DNA from: Mycolicibacterium fluoranthenivorans
GTDB lineage: Bacteria > Actinomycetota > Actinomycetes > Mycobacteriales > Mycobacteriaceae
Direction: 5' to 3'
DNA: 64,000 nucleotides
Assembly (NCBI RefSeq): GCF_011758805.1
Contig: NZ_JAANOW010000001.1
Span: 3,410,001-3,474,000, forward strand
This document shows, one piece after another, positions 8,885 through 17,183 of this stretch (the stretch's first letter is position 1; every line of letters starts with the position of its first letter). The translations under genes and the position numbers were made by a program. Below the pieces are notes generated by a model that was not told where the DNA came from, ran no database searches, and was given only the letters and a program-made list of their open reading frames with translations.

Positions 8885-9531
8885 CAGTGCCCGGCGCCCG
8901 GGTCGGCGGGGATGTCGATCGCCATCATGTGGCAGAACCTGCCGATGAACACCGGCGGGTAGGCACCGACGCCGGCCTCGGAAAGCCATTCGGCCGCGTC
9001 GTCGGAGTCGTGCAGCCAGCGCCGCGCGCTGGACTCGTCGTCGACCTGCTGCAGGATCAGCATCTCGTGCGGGTCGTCGAAGGCCTTGAAGCTCCAGAAT
9101 CTACGCACTCCGGTCGCCCGGAACGCCGCCGCCGATTCACGGACCCGGGCGCTCAGCGCCGACACATCGTCGACCGGCGTCACCATCGACACGATGGTGG
9201 GTGGTGCACCGGAGCGCAGATCGCCGTCCAGGTCGACACGATCGAAGAGTTCGCCGGCGAAGACCGCGGGCAGATCGGTCACCCCGACCGCGTCGAACCA
9301 GTCGAAGAACGTCCGGGACCGAATCAGGTCGCGCAACGGTTCATGGGCGTGCAGGACCAGGATGACCAGAACACGCTCGGGATCGGTGGTCGAGGCGTAC
9401 ACCAGAACGTGGTGGGCGCCGAGGTCGGCCAACGCGTCCACCCGGCGTTGTAACAGCGGCCACACCTGTGCCGGATCCGGTACCGAGTAGTCCGAGACCA
9501 GGACCAGCGAACCCCTGAGCCAGTCCGTCAT
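8884..9531 (-). CDS. Two-repeat alpha/beta protein coupled to Bfd, copy A
   Basis: A 215-residue protein of no family I can name. It contains two similar halves of about 100 residues: the first ends FDAVGVTDLPAVFAGELF, the second LSEAGVGAYPPVFIGRF. Each half looks like a ferredoxin-like alpha/beta unit, so the whole may fold as a fused dimeric alpha/beta barrel (the shape of ABM/MhuD-type proteins); that is an inference. It shares long conserved stretches with the gene at 38757 (AHHV, FRATGVRRFW versus FRQSGVRKIW, AFDD-HE-LILQ, SARRW, DAAEWLS). Both copies are immediately followed by a Bfd gene. No signal peptide or membrane segment is seen. A role in iron or electron transfer is suggested by context only. 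Confidence 0.82.
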   Translation of the reverse strand: MTDWLRGSLVLVSDYSVPDPAQVWPLLQRRVDALADLGAHHVLVYASTTDPERVLVILVLHAHEPLRDLIRSRTFFDWFDAVGVTDLPAVFAGELFDRVDLDGDLRSGAPPTIVSMVTPVDDVSALSARVRESAAAFRATGVRRFWSFKAFDDPHEMLILQQVDDESSARRWLHDSDDAAEWLSEAGVGAYPPVFIGRFCHMMAIDIPADPGAGH

Positions 9532-9681
9532 GGCCGGCAGTCACCCCCAGTTCCCGACAGAACATGCACTGTTAATACGACTTACGGAAAACGGTAATGA
9601 GATTCTCCACCACTGTCGAGGTGCGGAGCTCCGCTAGCGGTTGCCGGGGCCTTGCCCTGGACACCCCGGCGTCGCCTAAAC

Positions 9682-9695
9682 TAGAACACGTTTCA
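9682..9695. promoter_or_regulatory. KstR operator (perfect match)
   Basis: TAGAACACGTTTCA fits TNNAACNNGTTNNA exactly. It lies 35 bp before the start of the flavoprotein gene at 9731, and 150 bp from the start of the divergent two-repeat/Bfd pair. Confidence 0.85.
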
Positions 9696-9730
9696 GTCGT
9701 CCGTTTCGCGATCGTCCCCAAGGAGAAGGC

Positions 9731-10861
9731 ATGCATACCGCCCTCTGTGACCAACTCGGCATCGATCTGCCGATCTTTGCCTTCACCCATTGCCGCGATG
9801 TTGTCGTCGCCGTGAGCAAGGCCGGCGGCTTCGGTGTGCTCGGCGCCGTCGGCTTCACCCCCGAACAGCTCGAGATTGAGCTCAACTGGATCGACGAGCA
9901 CATCGGCGACCACCCCTATGGTGTGGACATCGTCATCCCGAACAAGTACGAGGGCATGGACTCGAACATGACCGCCGACGAGCTCAAGACCACCCTCAAT
10001 TCACTCGTCCCGCAGGATCATCTGGACTTCGCCAAGAAGATCCTGGCCGATCACGGAGTGCCGGTCGATCACAGCGACGACGATGCGCTGCAGCTGCTGG
10101 GCTGGACCGAGGCGACCGCGACCCCGCAGGTCGAGGTGGCGTTGCGGCACCCCAAGATGACGCTGATCGCCAACGCGCTGGGCACCCCGCCCAAGGACAT
10201 GATCGAACACATCCACGCCGAGGGCCGTAAGGTCGCCGCGCTGTGCGGATCCCCGTCGCAGGCCCGCAAGCACGCCGACGCCGGGGTCGACATCATCATC
10301 GCCCAGGGCGGCGAGGCCGGCGGACACAGCGGTGAAGTGGGCTCGATCGTGCTGTGGCCGCAGGTGGTCAAGGAGGTGGCGCCGGTACCGGTGCTGGCCG
10401 CCGGCGGTATCGGCAGTGGCCAGCAGATCGCCGCGGCGCTGGCGCTCGGCGCCCAGGGCGCGTGGACCGGTTCGCAGTGGGTGATGGTCGAGGAGTCCGA
10501 GAACACCCCGGTTCAGCACGCCGCGTACGCCAAGGCCAGCAGCCGCGACACCGTGCGCAGCCGGTCGTTCACCGGCAAGCCGGCCCGCATGCTGCGCAAC
10601 GACTGGACCGAGGCCTGGGAGAACCCGGACAACCCGAAACCGCTGGGCATGCCGCTGCAGTACATGGTGTCCGGGATGGCCGTGGCCGCCACCCACAAGT
10701 ACCCCAATGAGACCGTCGATGTGGCGTTCAACCCGATCGGCCAGGTGGTGGGTCAGTTCACCAAAGTGGAGAAGACCTCCGCCGTGATCGAACGCTGGGT
10801 GCAGGAATACCTCGAGGCCACCAGCACGCTGAATCAGATCAACGAGGCGGCCTCGGTCTAA
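9731..10861 (+). CDS. Nitronate monooxygenase-like flavoprotein (Rv1533/Rv0021c type)
   Basis: A 376-residue FMN-binding TIM-barrel protein of the 2-nitropropane dioxygenase/nitronate monooxygenase family. Visible signatures are CGSPSQARKHADAGVDIIIAQG, GGEAGGHSGE and VLAAGGIGSGQQIAAAL, which bind FMN phosphate. The N-terminal IFAFTHCRDVVVAVSKAGGFG resembles M. tuberculosis Rv1533. Start is ATG 9731 with an AAGGAG ribosome site. A perfect KstR operator lies upstream. IpdC of the steroid pathway belongs to the same superfamily, so a reductase role on a steroid ring CoA ester is possible but this protein is not an obvious IpdC itself. Confidence 0.9.
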   Translation: MHTALCDQLGIDLPIFAFTHCRDVVVAVSKAGGFGVLGAVGFTPEQLEIELNWIDEHIGDHPYGVDIVIPNKYEGMDSNMTADELKTTLNSLVPQDHLDFAKKILADHGVPVDHSDDDALQLLGWTEATATPQVEVALRHPKMTLIANALGTPPKDMIEHIHAEGRKVAALCGSPSQARKHADAGVDIIIAQGGEAGGHSGEVGSIVLWPQVVKEVAPVPVLAAGGIGSGQQIAAALALGAQGAWTGSQWVMVEESENTPVQHAAYAKASSRDTVRSRSFTGKPARMLRNDWTEAWENPDNPKPLGMPLQYMVSGMAVAATHKYPNETVDVAFNPIGQVVGQFTKVEKTSAVIERWVQEYLEATSTLNQINEAASV

Positions 10862-10933
10862 CCCGCCGAGCCAACTCCCCGGGTCGCTGCGCTCCCGCCC
10901 GCCGAGCCAACTCCCCGGGTCGCTGCGCTCCAG
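10862..10933 (-). repeat. Two tandem 36-bp repeats with GCGCAGC core
   Basis: Exact 36-bp units at 10862-10897 and 10898-10933 differ by one base near the end. Plus-strand text includes CTCCCCGGGTCGCTGCGCTC; read on the minus strand the core is GCGCAGC. A third partial unit (CCCGCCGA) follows. The array starts right after the stop codon of the flavoprotein gene and ends just before a hairpin. Confidence 0.87.
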
Positions 10934-10948
10934 CCCGCCGAAAACCCG

Positions 10949-10990
10949 CGAATCCCGCCGGCCTCCGTTCTCCCGGACCGGCGGGATTCG
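10949..10990 (+). terminator. Strong hairpin, probable terminator
   Basis: A perfect 13-bp stem CGAATCCCGCCGG / CCGGCGGGATTCG with a 16-base loop lies 87 bp after the flavoprotein stop. There is no long T tract, as is common in mycobacteria. It separates the flavoprotein gene from the TetR operon. Confidence 0.7.
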
Positions 10991-11102
10991 TGCATTTCCG
11001 GGACGGGTCGTGCGCCGTTTTCTGCGCCACGGTCGCGATTTCCGCGCCGCCACGACCCTCGTGCAGAAATCGGCGGACGCCGACCCTTGCCTGCCGCCGT
11101 TC

Positions 11103-11122
11103 TATGTATGATGCTCTACATA
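11103..11122. promoter_or_regulatory. Inverted repeat, probable operator of the TetR gene
   Basis: TATGTA and TACATA form a perfect 6-bp inverted repeat with an 8-base spacer, 29 bp before the TetR start. The spacing fits a TetR-family dimer and suggests autoregulation of the TetR/molybdoenzyme operon. The region 10991-11150 holds no other gene. Confidence 0.55.
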
Positions 11123-11150
11123 ATCGACCGTCCGAAAGGACCCCGGCGAT

Positions 11151-11714
11151 ATGGCCAGCCCACGTGACCGCATGATCGTCTCGGCGGCGCTGCTGATCCG
11201 CGAACGCGGCGCGCATGCCACCGCCATCTCCGATGTGCTCGAACACAGCGGCGCGCCCCGCGGCTCGGCGTATCACCACTTCCCCGGCGGACGTACCCAA
11301 CTGCTCTGCGAGGCCGTCGACTTCGCGGCCGAGCACATTGCGCGCCGGATATCGTCAGCCACCACTGCTCTCGAGGCACTCGACCTCCTCGTCGAGGACT
11401 TCCGGAACCAGCTGACAGACAGCGGGTTCCGAGCCGGCTGCCCCGTCGTGGCGGTGGCCGTGGAAGCCGACAGCACCGATGTCGTCGCCCGCGCCGGCGC
11501 CGCGTTCACCAGGTGGATCGGCCTCATCGATGAGCTTCTGCAAGCCGACGGCGCGTCGCCGGACCATGCCGCCGAGCTCGCCATGCTGGTCACCACCTCG
11601 ATCGAGGGTGCGGTACTGGTGGCCCGCACGACCGGCGACAGCACCGCGCTCGACCTCGTCCACCGGCAGTTACGCGCCCTCGTGACTGCCGCATCCGGCG
11701 ACCGAAAGGCCTGA
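11151..11714 (+). CDS. TetR-family transcriptional regulator (Rv0196-like)
   Basis: A 187-residue regulator with an N-terminal TetR helix-turn-helix (about residues 5-50, including SDVLEHSGAPRGSAYHHFPG) and an all-helical ligand domain of the LmrA/YxaF type. It starts at ATG 11151 behind a GAAAGGA ribosome site. The molybdopterin oxidoreductase gene starts two bases after its stop, the same arrangement I recall for Rv0196-Rv0197 of M. tuberculosis. It probably controls that gene through the palindrome at 11103-11122. The inducer is unknown. Confidence 0.9.
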   Translation: MASPRDRMIVSAALLIRERGAHATAISDVLEHSGAPRGSAYHHFPGGRTQLLCEAVDFAAEHIARRISSATTALEALDLLVEDFRNQLTDSGFRAGCPVVAVAVEADSTDVVARAGAAFTRWIGLIDELLQADGASPDHAAELAMLVTTSIEGAVLVARTTGDSTALDLVHRQLRALVTAASGDRKA

Positions 11715-11715
11715 C

Positions 11716-13962
11716 ATGACCGACACAGCCGAGTGGCACCCCAGCGCGTGCATTCTCTGTGAGTGCAACTGCGGCATCGTGGTGCAACTGGACGGCCGCA
11801 CCCTGTCCAAGATCCGGGGCGACAGATCCCATCCCGCCTCGCAGGGGTACACATGCAACAAAGCCCTGCGGCTGGACCACTATCAGAACAACCGGACCAG
11901 GCTGACCACACCGATGCGCCGCCGGCCTGACGGCAGCTACGAGGAGATCGACTGGGACACGGCGATATCCGAGATCGCCGAAGGGTTCGCCCGAATCCGC
12001 GACACCGTGGGCGGGGACAAGATCTTCTACTACGGCGGCGGCGGACAGGGTAACCACCTGGGCGGCGCCTACAGCGGGGCATTCCTCAAAGCGCTTGGCG
12101 CGCGGTATCGGTCGAATGCGCTGGCGCAGGAGAAGACCGGCGAGTTCTGGGTGGACAGCCAGCTCTACGGCGGGCACACCAGAGGCGAATTCGAGCACGC
12201 CGAAGTGTCGGTGTTCGTCGGGAAGAACCCGTGGATGTCACAGAGCTTCCCGCGGGCCCGCACCGTCCTGCAGGACATCGCCAAGGATCCGGACCGCGCG
12301 ATGATCGTCATCGACCCAGTGATCACCGATACCGCCAAGCTCGCCGACTTCCACCTTCGCGTGCGCCCGGGCACCGACGCATGGTGCCTGGCCGCGCTGG
12401 CCGCCGTCCTGGTGCAGGAAAACCTGTGCGACGAAACCTTTCTGGCGGAGCACGTCACCGGTACTGAGCCGGTGCGCGAGGCACTGGGCGCAGTCGATGT
12501 GGACGACTTCGCGGCGCGCTGTGGCGTCGACGCGGACCTGCTGCGGGCCGCGGCGCGCCGGATCGCCGCCGCGTCGAGCGTGTCGGTGTTCGAGGATCTC
12601 GGTATCCAGCAGGCACCCAACAGCACCTTGTGCTCCTACCTCAACAAGATGTTGTGGATCCTGACCGGCAACTTCGGCAAACGCGGTGGACAACACCTGC
12701 ATTCGACGTTCGCGCCGCTGTTCGGCACCGGCGGCGTCGGGCGCACCCCGGTCACCGGCGCACCGATCATCGCCGGGTTGGTGCCCTCGAATGTGGTGGC
12801 CCAGGAGATCCTGACCGATCACCCCGACCGGTTCCGGGCCATGATCGTCGAGAGCAGCAACCCGGCGCATTCCGTCGCCGACTCGGCCGCGGTACGCGAC
12901 GCGCTGTCCGCGCTGGAGCTGCTCGTCGTCGTCGATGTCGCGATGACCGAGACCGCCCGGCTGGCGCACTACGTGCTGCCTGCCGCCAGCCAGTTCGAGA
13001 AGGCCGAGGCGACGTTCTTCAATCTGGAGTTCCCGCACAACACCTTTCACCTTCGTCACCCGCTACTGCAACCGGCGCCCGGCACGCTGCCCGAACCGGA
13101 GATCTGGGCCCGGCTGGTGCGCGCCCTGGGCGTCGTCGACGACGCCGAGCTGCAGCCGTTACGCCGGGCGGCCACCGAGGGACTGGATGCCTACACGCAG
13201 GCGTTCTTCACCGCCGTCGGGGCGAATCCGGCGTTGGGCCGGGTGCTGCCCTACGTCCTCTACGAAACGCTCGGGCCCACCCTGCCCGACGGTCTCGCCG
13301 GCGCCGCCGCCCTGTGGGGGCTGGCGCAGAAAGCGGCGCTCACCTATCCCGAGGCGGTGCGCCGGGCCGGCCATGCCGACGGCAACGCGCTGTTCACCGC
13401 GATCCTGGCCAGCCCCTCCGGGCTGACCTTCACCAAGCACCAGTACGCCGATGACTGGGACCTGATCAGCCACGCCGATCGCAGGATCGCGCTGACCATC
13501 CCCGAACTGCTCGAGGATTTGAGAGCGCTCGCGTCCGGCCCGTCGCCGCTGACCAGCGCCGAGTTCCCCATCGTCCTGTCGGCCGGCGAGCGCCGTGCGT
13601 TCACCGCCAACGACATCTTCCGCGACCCGGGCTGGCGCAAGCGCGATGCCGACGGAGCGTTGCGCATCAGCGTGCAGGACGCCGAGGCGCTCGGACTGGC
13701 CGACGGCGACCGGGCCAGGATCACCACCTCGGCCGGCAGTGCGGAGGCATCGGTGGAGGTCAGTGCCGCAATGCTGCCCGGGCATGCGGCGCTGCCCAAC
13801 GGGTTCGGTCTGGATTTCGTCGCCGCCGACGGTTCAGCGGTGGCGCCGGGTGTGGCACCCAACGCGCTGACCTCGGCGGACTGGCGCGACGCCTATGCGG
13901 GGACACCCTGGCACAAACATGTGCCGGCCCGGATCGACGCCGTGGTACCGGTCAGGGCGTGA
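11716..13962 (+). CDS. Molybdopterin-dependent oxidoreductase (Rv0197-like)
   Basis: A 748-residue protein of the DMSO reductase/formate dehydrogenase superfamily. The N-terminus binds a [4Fe-4S] cluster through C12, C15, C19 and C47 (CILCECNC, GYTCNKA); molybdopterin domains follow, with a C-terminal dinucleotide-binding domain (SAGERRAFTANDIFRDPGWR). Around residues 133-145 (NALAQEKTGEFW), where the metal-ligand Cys, Sec or Ser usually lies, I see none of these. No Tat signal is visible, so it is cytoplasmic. It is coupled to the TetR gene (2-bp gap). The substrate is unknown; the ortholog-like Rv0197 is annotated only as an oxidoreductase. Its end overlaps the convergent secreted-protein gene by 11 bp. 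Confidence 0.9.
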   Translation: MTDTAEWHPSACILCECNCGIVVQLDGRTLSKIRGDRSHPASQGYTCNKALRLDHYQNNRTRLTTPMRRRPDGSYEEIDWDTAISEIAEGFARIRDTVGGDKIFYYGGGGQGNHLGGAYSGAFLKALGARYRSNALAQEKTGEFWVDSQLYGGHTRGEFEHAEVSVFVGKNPWMSQSFPRARTVLQDIAKDPDRAMIVIDPVITDTAKLADFHLRVRPGTDAWCLAALAAVLVQENLCDETFLAEHVTGTEPVREALGAVDVDDFAARCGVDADLLRAAARRIAAASSVSVFEDLGIQQAPNSTLCSYLNKMLWILTGNFGKRGGQHLHSTFAPLFGTGGVGRTPVTGAPIIAGLVPSNVVAQEILTDHPDRFRAMIVESSNPAHSVADSAAVRDALSALELLVVVDVAMTETARLAHYVLPAASQFEKAEATFFNLEFPHNTFHLRHPLLQPAPGTLPEPEIWARLVRALGVVDDAELQPLRRAATEGLDAYTQAFFTAVGANPALGRVLPYVLYETLGPTLPDGLAGAAALWGLAQKAALTYPEAVRRAGHADGNALFTAILASPSGLTFTKHQYADDWDLISHADRRIALTIPELLEDLRALASGPSPLTSAEFPIVLSAGERRAFTANDIFRDPGWRKRDADGALRISVQDAEALGLADGDRARITTSAGSAEASVEVSAAMLPGHAALPNGFGLDFVAADGSAVAPGVAPNALTSADWRDAYAGTPWHKHVPARIDAVVPVRA

Positions 13963-14362
13963 CAGGAGCCGGCGCGGCGGCCGGGTCGCCCGGGGTGACG
14001 GGCGTAGTCGGGCCGGGTACCGTCGCCGGGTTCGGAGTGTCCATACCGCGCTGCGCGAGCCCCAGCACCAGCGCCTCCTTACCGCTGATCTCGCGGCTCT
14101 GCACCGCGTTCCACAGATCCCGCAGGTAGCTCACGCGCGGTGACTCGGCGCCGGCCATCACGCTCGGGTCCATCGTCGAACCCGGCGGAAGGGCATCGGG
14201 GCTGGCCAGGTGCGGCACCCCATCGACGGACACGCCCGACGCGCCCTGCGCATCCGCGACGGGCACCGGCGGCTGCGGCGGTGCGTCTGTGGGATCGGCC
14301 GCGGCCGGCGCGGCCAGCAACAGTGCCGCCACGCCACCGACGAGCGCGGTCAGTATTTTCAT
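13952..14362 (-). CDS. Secreted Pro/Ala-rich hypothetical protein
   Basis: A 136-residue product with a clear Sec signal peptide (MKILTALVGGVAALLLAAPAAA, cut probably after AAA). The mature part has a proline-rich start, a short conserved-looking centre (SYLRDLWNAVQSREISGKEALVLGL) and a Pro/Thr/Ala tail. ATG 14362 is preferred over the upstream start at 14398, which would put charged residues before the signal. It is typical of small mycobacterial exported proteins. I do not recognise a function. Confidence 0.75.
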   Translation of the reverse strand: MKILTALVGGVAALLLAAPAAADPTDAPPQPPVPVADAQGASGVSVDGVPHLASPDALPPGSTMDPSVMAGAESPRVSYLRDLWNAVQSREISGKEALVLGLAQRGMDTPNPATVPGPTTPVTPGDPAAAPAPVTP

Positions 14363-14603
14363 CTCGACATCGATCGCCACCGATGCCCCCTTCCCCACTG
14401 CCGGACCGGACTGGTCTATGGGTAGTTCTCCCCGGGTACCGAAATTGTTACACCTGTGCCCCCTGTGACTTTGGGGATTCGGCTGAGAATTGCGGTTGTG
14501 TCAGGGGGTGCCACCTTGTCCGACTCCGAGACACCGGGGCGTCCTGTGGTGTGCAATGCGCATAGGGGGACCCGCTACCTACCGTCGCCATGGGAGTGCA
14601 TCG

Positions 14604-15860
14604 ATGCCGAGCCCGAATCTGCCGCCTGGGTTTGATTTCACCGATCCCGATATCTACGCCGACCGGCTGCCGGTCGATGAGCTCGCCGAGATGCGCCGGG
14701 TGGCGCCGGTCTGGTGGAACGAGCAGCCCGACGGTGTCGGCGGGTTCGGCGACGGCGGCTACTGGGTGGTGACCAAACACAAGGACGTCAAGGAGGTCTC
14801 CCGGCGCAGCGATGTCTTCTCCAGTCTGGAGAAGACGGCACTGCCGCGGTACAAGGACGGCACCGTGCAGGCCCAGATCGACACCGGCAAGTTCGTCCTG
14901 CTGAACATGGATGCCCCGCACCACACCCATCTGCGCAAGATCGTGTCGCGTGCCTTCACACCGCGCGCGGTGGAGCAACTGCGTGCCGATCTGGCCGAAC
15001 GGGCCCGCCAGATCGTGGCCGCGGCCGCCGCCGAGGGCAAGGGCGACTTCGTCGAGCAGGTGTCCTGTGAGCTACCGCTGCACGCCATCGCCGGGCTGAT
15101 GGGTGTGCCGCAGGAGGACCGGATGAAGCTGTTCCACTGGTCCAACCAGATGGTGGGCGACATGGATCCGGAGTTCGCGAACAACGACGCGATCAGCGCG
15201 TCGGTGGAGCTCATCACCTACGGCATGCAGATGGCCGCCGAGCGGTCGGCGAATCCGGGCGAGGACCTCGTCACCAAACTCGTCCAGGCCGATGTCGACG
15301 GGCACAAGCTCTCCGATGACGAGTTCGGGTTCTTCGTCATCCTGCTCGCGGTCGCCGGGAACGAGACGACGCGCAACTCGATCACCCAGGGCATGATGGC
15401 GTTCACCGATTTCCCGGACCAGTGGGAGCTGTTCAAACGGGACCGGCCGGGTACCGCGGCAGACGAGATCGTCCGCTGGGCGACACCTGTCACCTCGTTC
15501 CAGCGCACCGCACTCGTCGACACCGAGTTGGCCGGCGTGCCGATCAAAAAAGGCCAGCGGGTGGTGATGTTCTACCGCTCGGCCAATTTCGACGAAGAGG
15601 TTTTCGAGGAACCGCTGCGGTTCAACATCCTGCGCGACCCGAACCCCCATGTCGGCTTCGGCGGGACCGGCGCCCACTTCTGTATCGGGGCCAATCTGGC
15701 CCGGATGACGATCGATCTGATGTTCAACGCCATCGCCGACGCAATGCCCGACCTGACCTCGCTGGCGAAGCCGGAACGGTTACGTTCGGGCTGGCTCAAC
15801 GGCATCAAACACTGGCAGGTCGACTACTCGGGGTCAGCCAAGCAGGCGGTGCGTACCTGA
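14604..15860 (+). CDS. Cytochrome P450, CYP125 family (steroid C26/C27 hydroxylase type)
   Basis: A 418-residue P450 very similar in wording to CYP125A1 (Rv3545c): PSPNLPPGFDFTDPDIYA at the start, AGNETTRNSITQGMMAF in the I helix, the ExxR region DEIVRWATPV, and haem-binding FGGTGAHFCIGANLAR with Cys 360. CYP125 oxidises the cholesterol side-chain terminus. ATG 14604 gives the normal length. Unlike the canonical cyp125, it is alone, with no steroid operon around it and no KstR operator in the 240 bp upstream. It is probably an extra CYP125 paralogue. Its redox partners are not in the window. Confidence 0.93.
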   Translation: MPSPNLPPGFDFTDPDIYADRLPVDELAEMRRVAPVWWNEQPDGVGGFGDGGYWVVTKHKDVKEVSRRSDVFSSLEKTALPRYKDGTVQAQIDTGKFVLLNMDAPHHTHLRKIVSRAFTPRAVEQLRADLAERARQIVAAAAAEGKGDFVEQVSCELPLHAIAGLMGVPQEDRMKLFHWSNQMVGDMDPEFANNDAISASVELITYGMQMAAERSANPGEDLVTKLVQADVDGHKLSDDEFGFFVILLAVAGNETTRNSITQGMMAFTDFPDQWELFKRDRPGTAADEIVRWATPVTSFQRTALVDTELAGVPIKKGQRVVMFYRSANFDEEVFEEPLRFNILRDPNPHVGFGGTGAHFCIGANLARMTIDLMFNAIADAMPDLTSLAKPERLRSGWLNGIKHWQVDYSGSAKQAVRT

Positions 15861-15863
15861 GCG

Positions 15864-16724
15864 TCAGCGTTCGAATACGGCCGGGTCCGTCGTGGAGATG
15901 AGTTCATCGATGAGGTCCACCACCACCTCGGGCGCCTCCACCTGCGCGAAATGCCCGACATCGGGCAGGATTTCGAGCCGGCAGTCGGGCCTGGCCTGCA
16001 ACGCCGAGTAGGCGTGATCGACCGGGATGATGTCGTCCTTCTCGCCCCAGATGGCGAGGACGGGTAGCCCCTCGCGCAGGTTCAATCGATTCAAGGCACT
16101 GACGGACTGGCCGCGGTAGTCGACGACCGATCGCAGGGTGCGGATGAACGCCTCCCGGGTGCCGCGGTCGGCGAACGACGAATACGCGTTCCAGATCTCG
16201 GCGCCGCGCGGCGAGCGCAGTCCCATCGAACTGAACCACGACCTGGCCGCATTCCCCGCGCGCAGCACCGGGGCGGGCGCGATCACCGGCATCACGAACT
16301 CGGCCCCCGGCGCCGCCAGCAACCGCAGGATCCAGCCCACATCCGGGCCCAGTCCCCCACTGCTGATCAGCACCAGCCGGCGACAGTATTCGGGATGCTG
16401 GTAGAGAAACTGCATCGCGACACCGCCACCCAGGGAATGTCCGACCACCGTCGCCGAAGCCACCCCGAGTTCGTCGAGCAGATCGCGCAACCCCACCGCG
16501 AAGGCGCCGAGTGAATAGTCGGTGCGCGGCTTGGACGACTGACCGTGACCGATGAGATCGGGCGCGATCACCCGGTACTTCTTGGCCAGTTGAGGCAGCA
16601 CTGCGCGCCAGGTCTGGGCACTGCCCGCCATCCCGTGGATCAGCAGCAGGACTTCCTCGCCCTCGCCCACGTCCAGCACGGCCTGCCGCATGCCATGGAT
16701 CTCGACGAACTTCGGTTCGATCAC
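15864..16724 (-). CDS. Alpha/beta hydrolase
   Basis: A 286-residue hydrolase with oxyanion motif HGMAGSAQTW, nucleophile Ser in VGHSLGGG, acid Asp in WGEKDDIIP and base His in DVGHFAQVEAP, so the triad is complete. GTG 16724, six bases after GGGAG, is chosen because the open frame further upstream is antisense-type read-through into the next gene. Its end is three bases from the end of the convergent P450. It is cytoplasmic and its substrate is unknown. Confidence 0.87.
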   Translation of the reverse strand: MIEPKFVEIHGMRQAVLDVGEGEEVLLLIHGMAGSAQTWRAVLPQLAKKYRVIAPDLIGHGQSSKPRTDYSLGAFAVGLRDLLDELGVASATVVGHSLGGGVAMQFLYQHPEYCRRLVLISSGGLGPDVGWILRLLAAPGAEFVMPVIAPAPVLRAGNAARSWFSSMGLRSPRGAEIWNAYSSFADRGTREAFIRTLRSVVDYRGQSVSALNRLNLREGLPVLAIWGEKDDIIPVDHAYSALQARPDCRLEILPDVGHFAQVEAPEVVVDLIDELISTTDPAVFER

Positions 16725-16752
16725 TCCAGCTCCCGCCTGTTGCCCACCAATC

Positions 16753-17097
16753 CTACTGATCAGTAACTTGATCTGACAGCCCCGGTCCAGCGTGGCGGCG
16801 GATGAGAGTGGTCGCGACGTCGGGATAGTCGATGATCGAGCGCCAATAGTCCTCTCCGAGTTCGATATCCGAGCGCAGCACGATCGAGAGCCCGGCCGCC
16901 ATCGCGATGCCGAGCAACCCGAGCCACAGGCCGGCCAGGGCGATGACGACCCACAGCACCGACGTGAGCGCCGGCCACGGCGACACCACGGCCAGCGCGG
17001 GCGCGAAGAAGAAACCGGTACCGATGTACCAGGACGACCCGGCACGATCGCACCGCAGGACGAACCGCAGCCAGCGTGGGACGGTCTTCTCGGTCAT
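16753..17097 (-). CDS. Small membrane protein, 114 aa
   Basis: Two hydrophobic segments (GFFFAPALAVVSPWPALTSV and VIALAGLWLGLLGIAMAAGL) are flanked by charged ends, giving a two-span inner-membrane protein. ATG 17097 is preferred to the distant 17175 start, which would overlap the divergent regulator. It lies 28 bp upstream of the hydrolase on the same strand and divergent from the XRE regulator, which may control it. No family recognised. Confidence 0.7.
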   Translation of the reverse strand: MTEKTVPRWLRFVLRCDRAGSSWYIGTGFFFAPALAVVSPWPALTSVLWVVIALAGLWLGLLGIAMAAGLSIVLRSDIELGEDYWRSIIDYPDVATTLIRRHAGPGLSDQVTDQ

Positions 17098-17131
17098 GCC
17101 CTCAGCGTGACCGCCGGAGGTAAGTGCGGCA

Positions 17132-17148
17132 ATTACCGCGCAGGTAAT
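17132..17148. promoter_or_regulatory. Palindromic operator candidate for the XRE regulator
   Basis: ATTACCGCGCAGGTAAT has perfect 6-bp arms (ATTACC/GGTAAT) around five bases, with a third half-site GGTAA at 17119-17123. It sits between the divergent membrane-protein and XRE regulator genes. Confidence 0.5.
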
Positions 17149-17183
17149 GGTGCGGCGCGGCTGGTTGGCCGACACTGACAGTC

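Noticed and set aside
9561..9610. Possible IdeR or Zur site upstream of Bfd module copy A
   Set aside because: AT-richer text is present but fewer than the needed consensus bases align; no palindrome of the right size.
16754..16765. 12-bp perfect palindrome TACTGATCAGTA
   Set aside because: It lies in the last codons of a membrane-protein gene, with no promoter nearby; likely chance.
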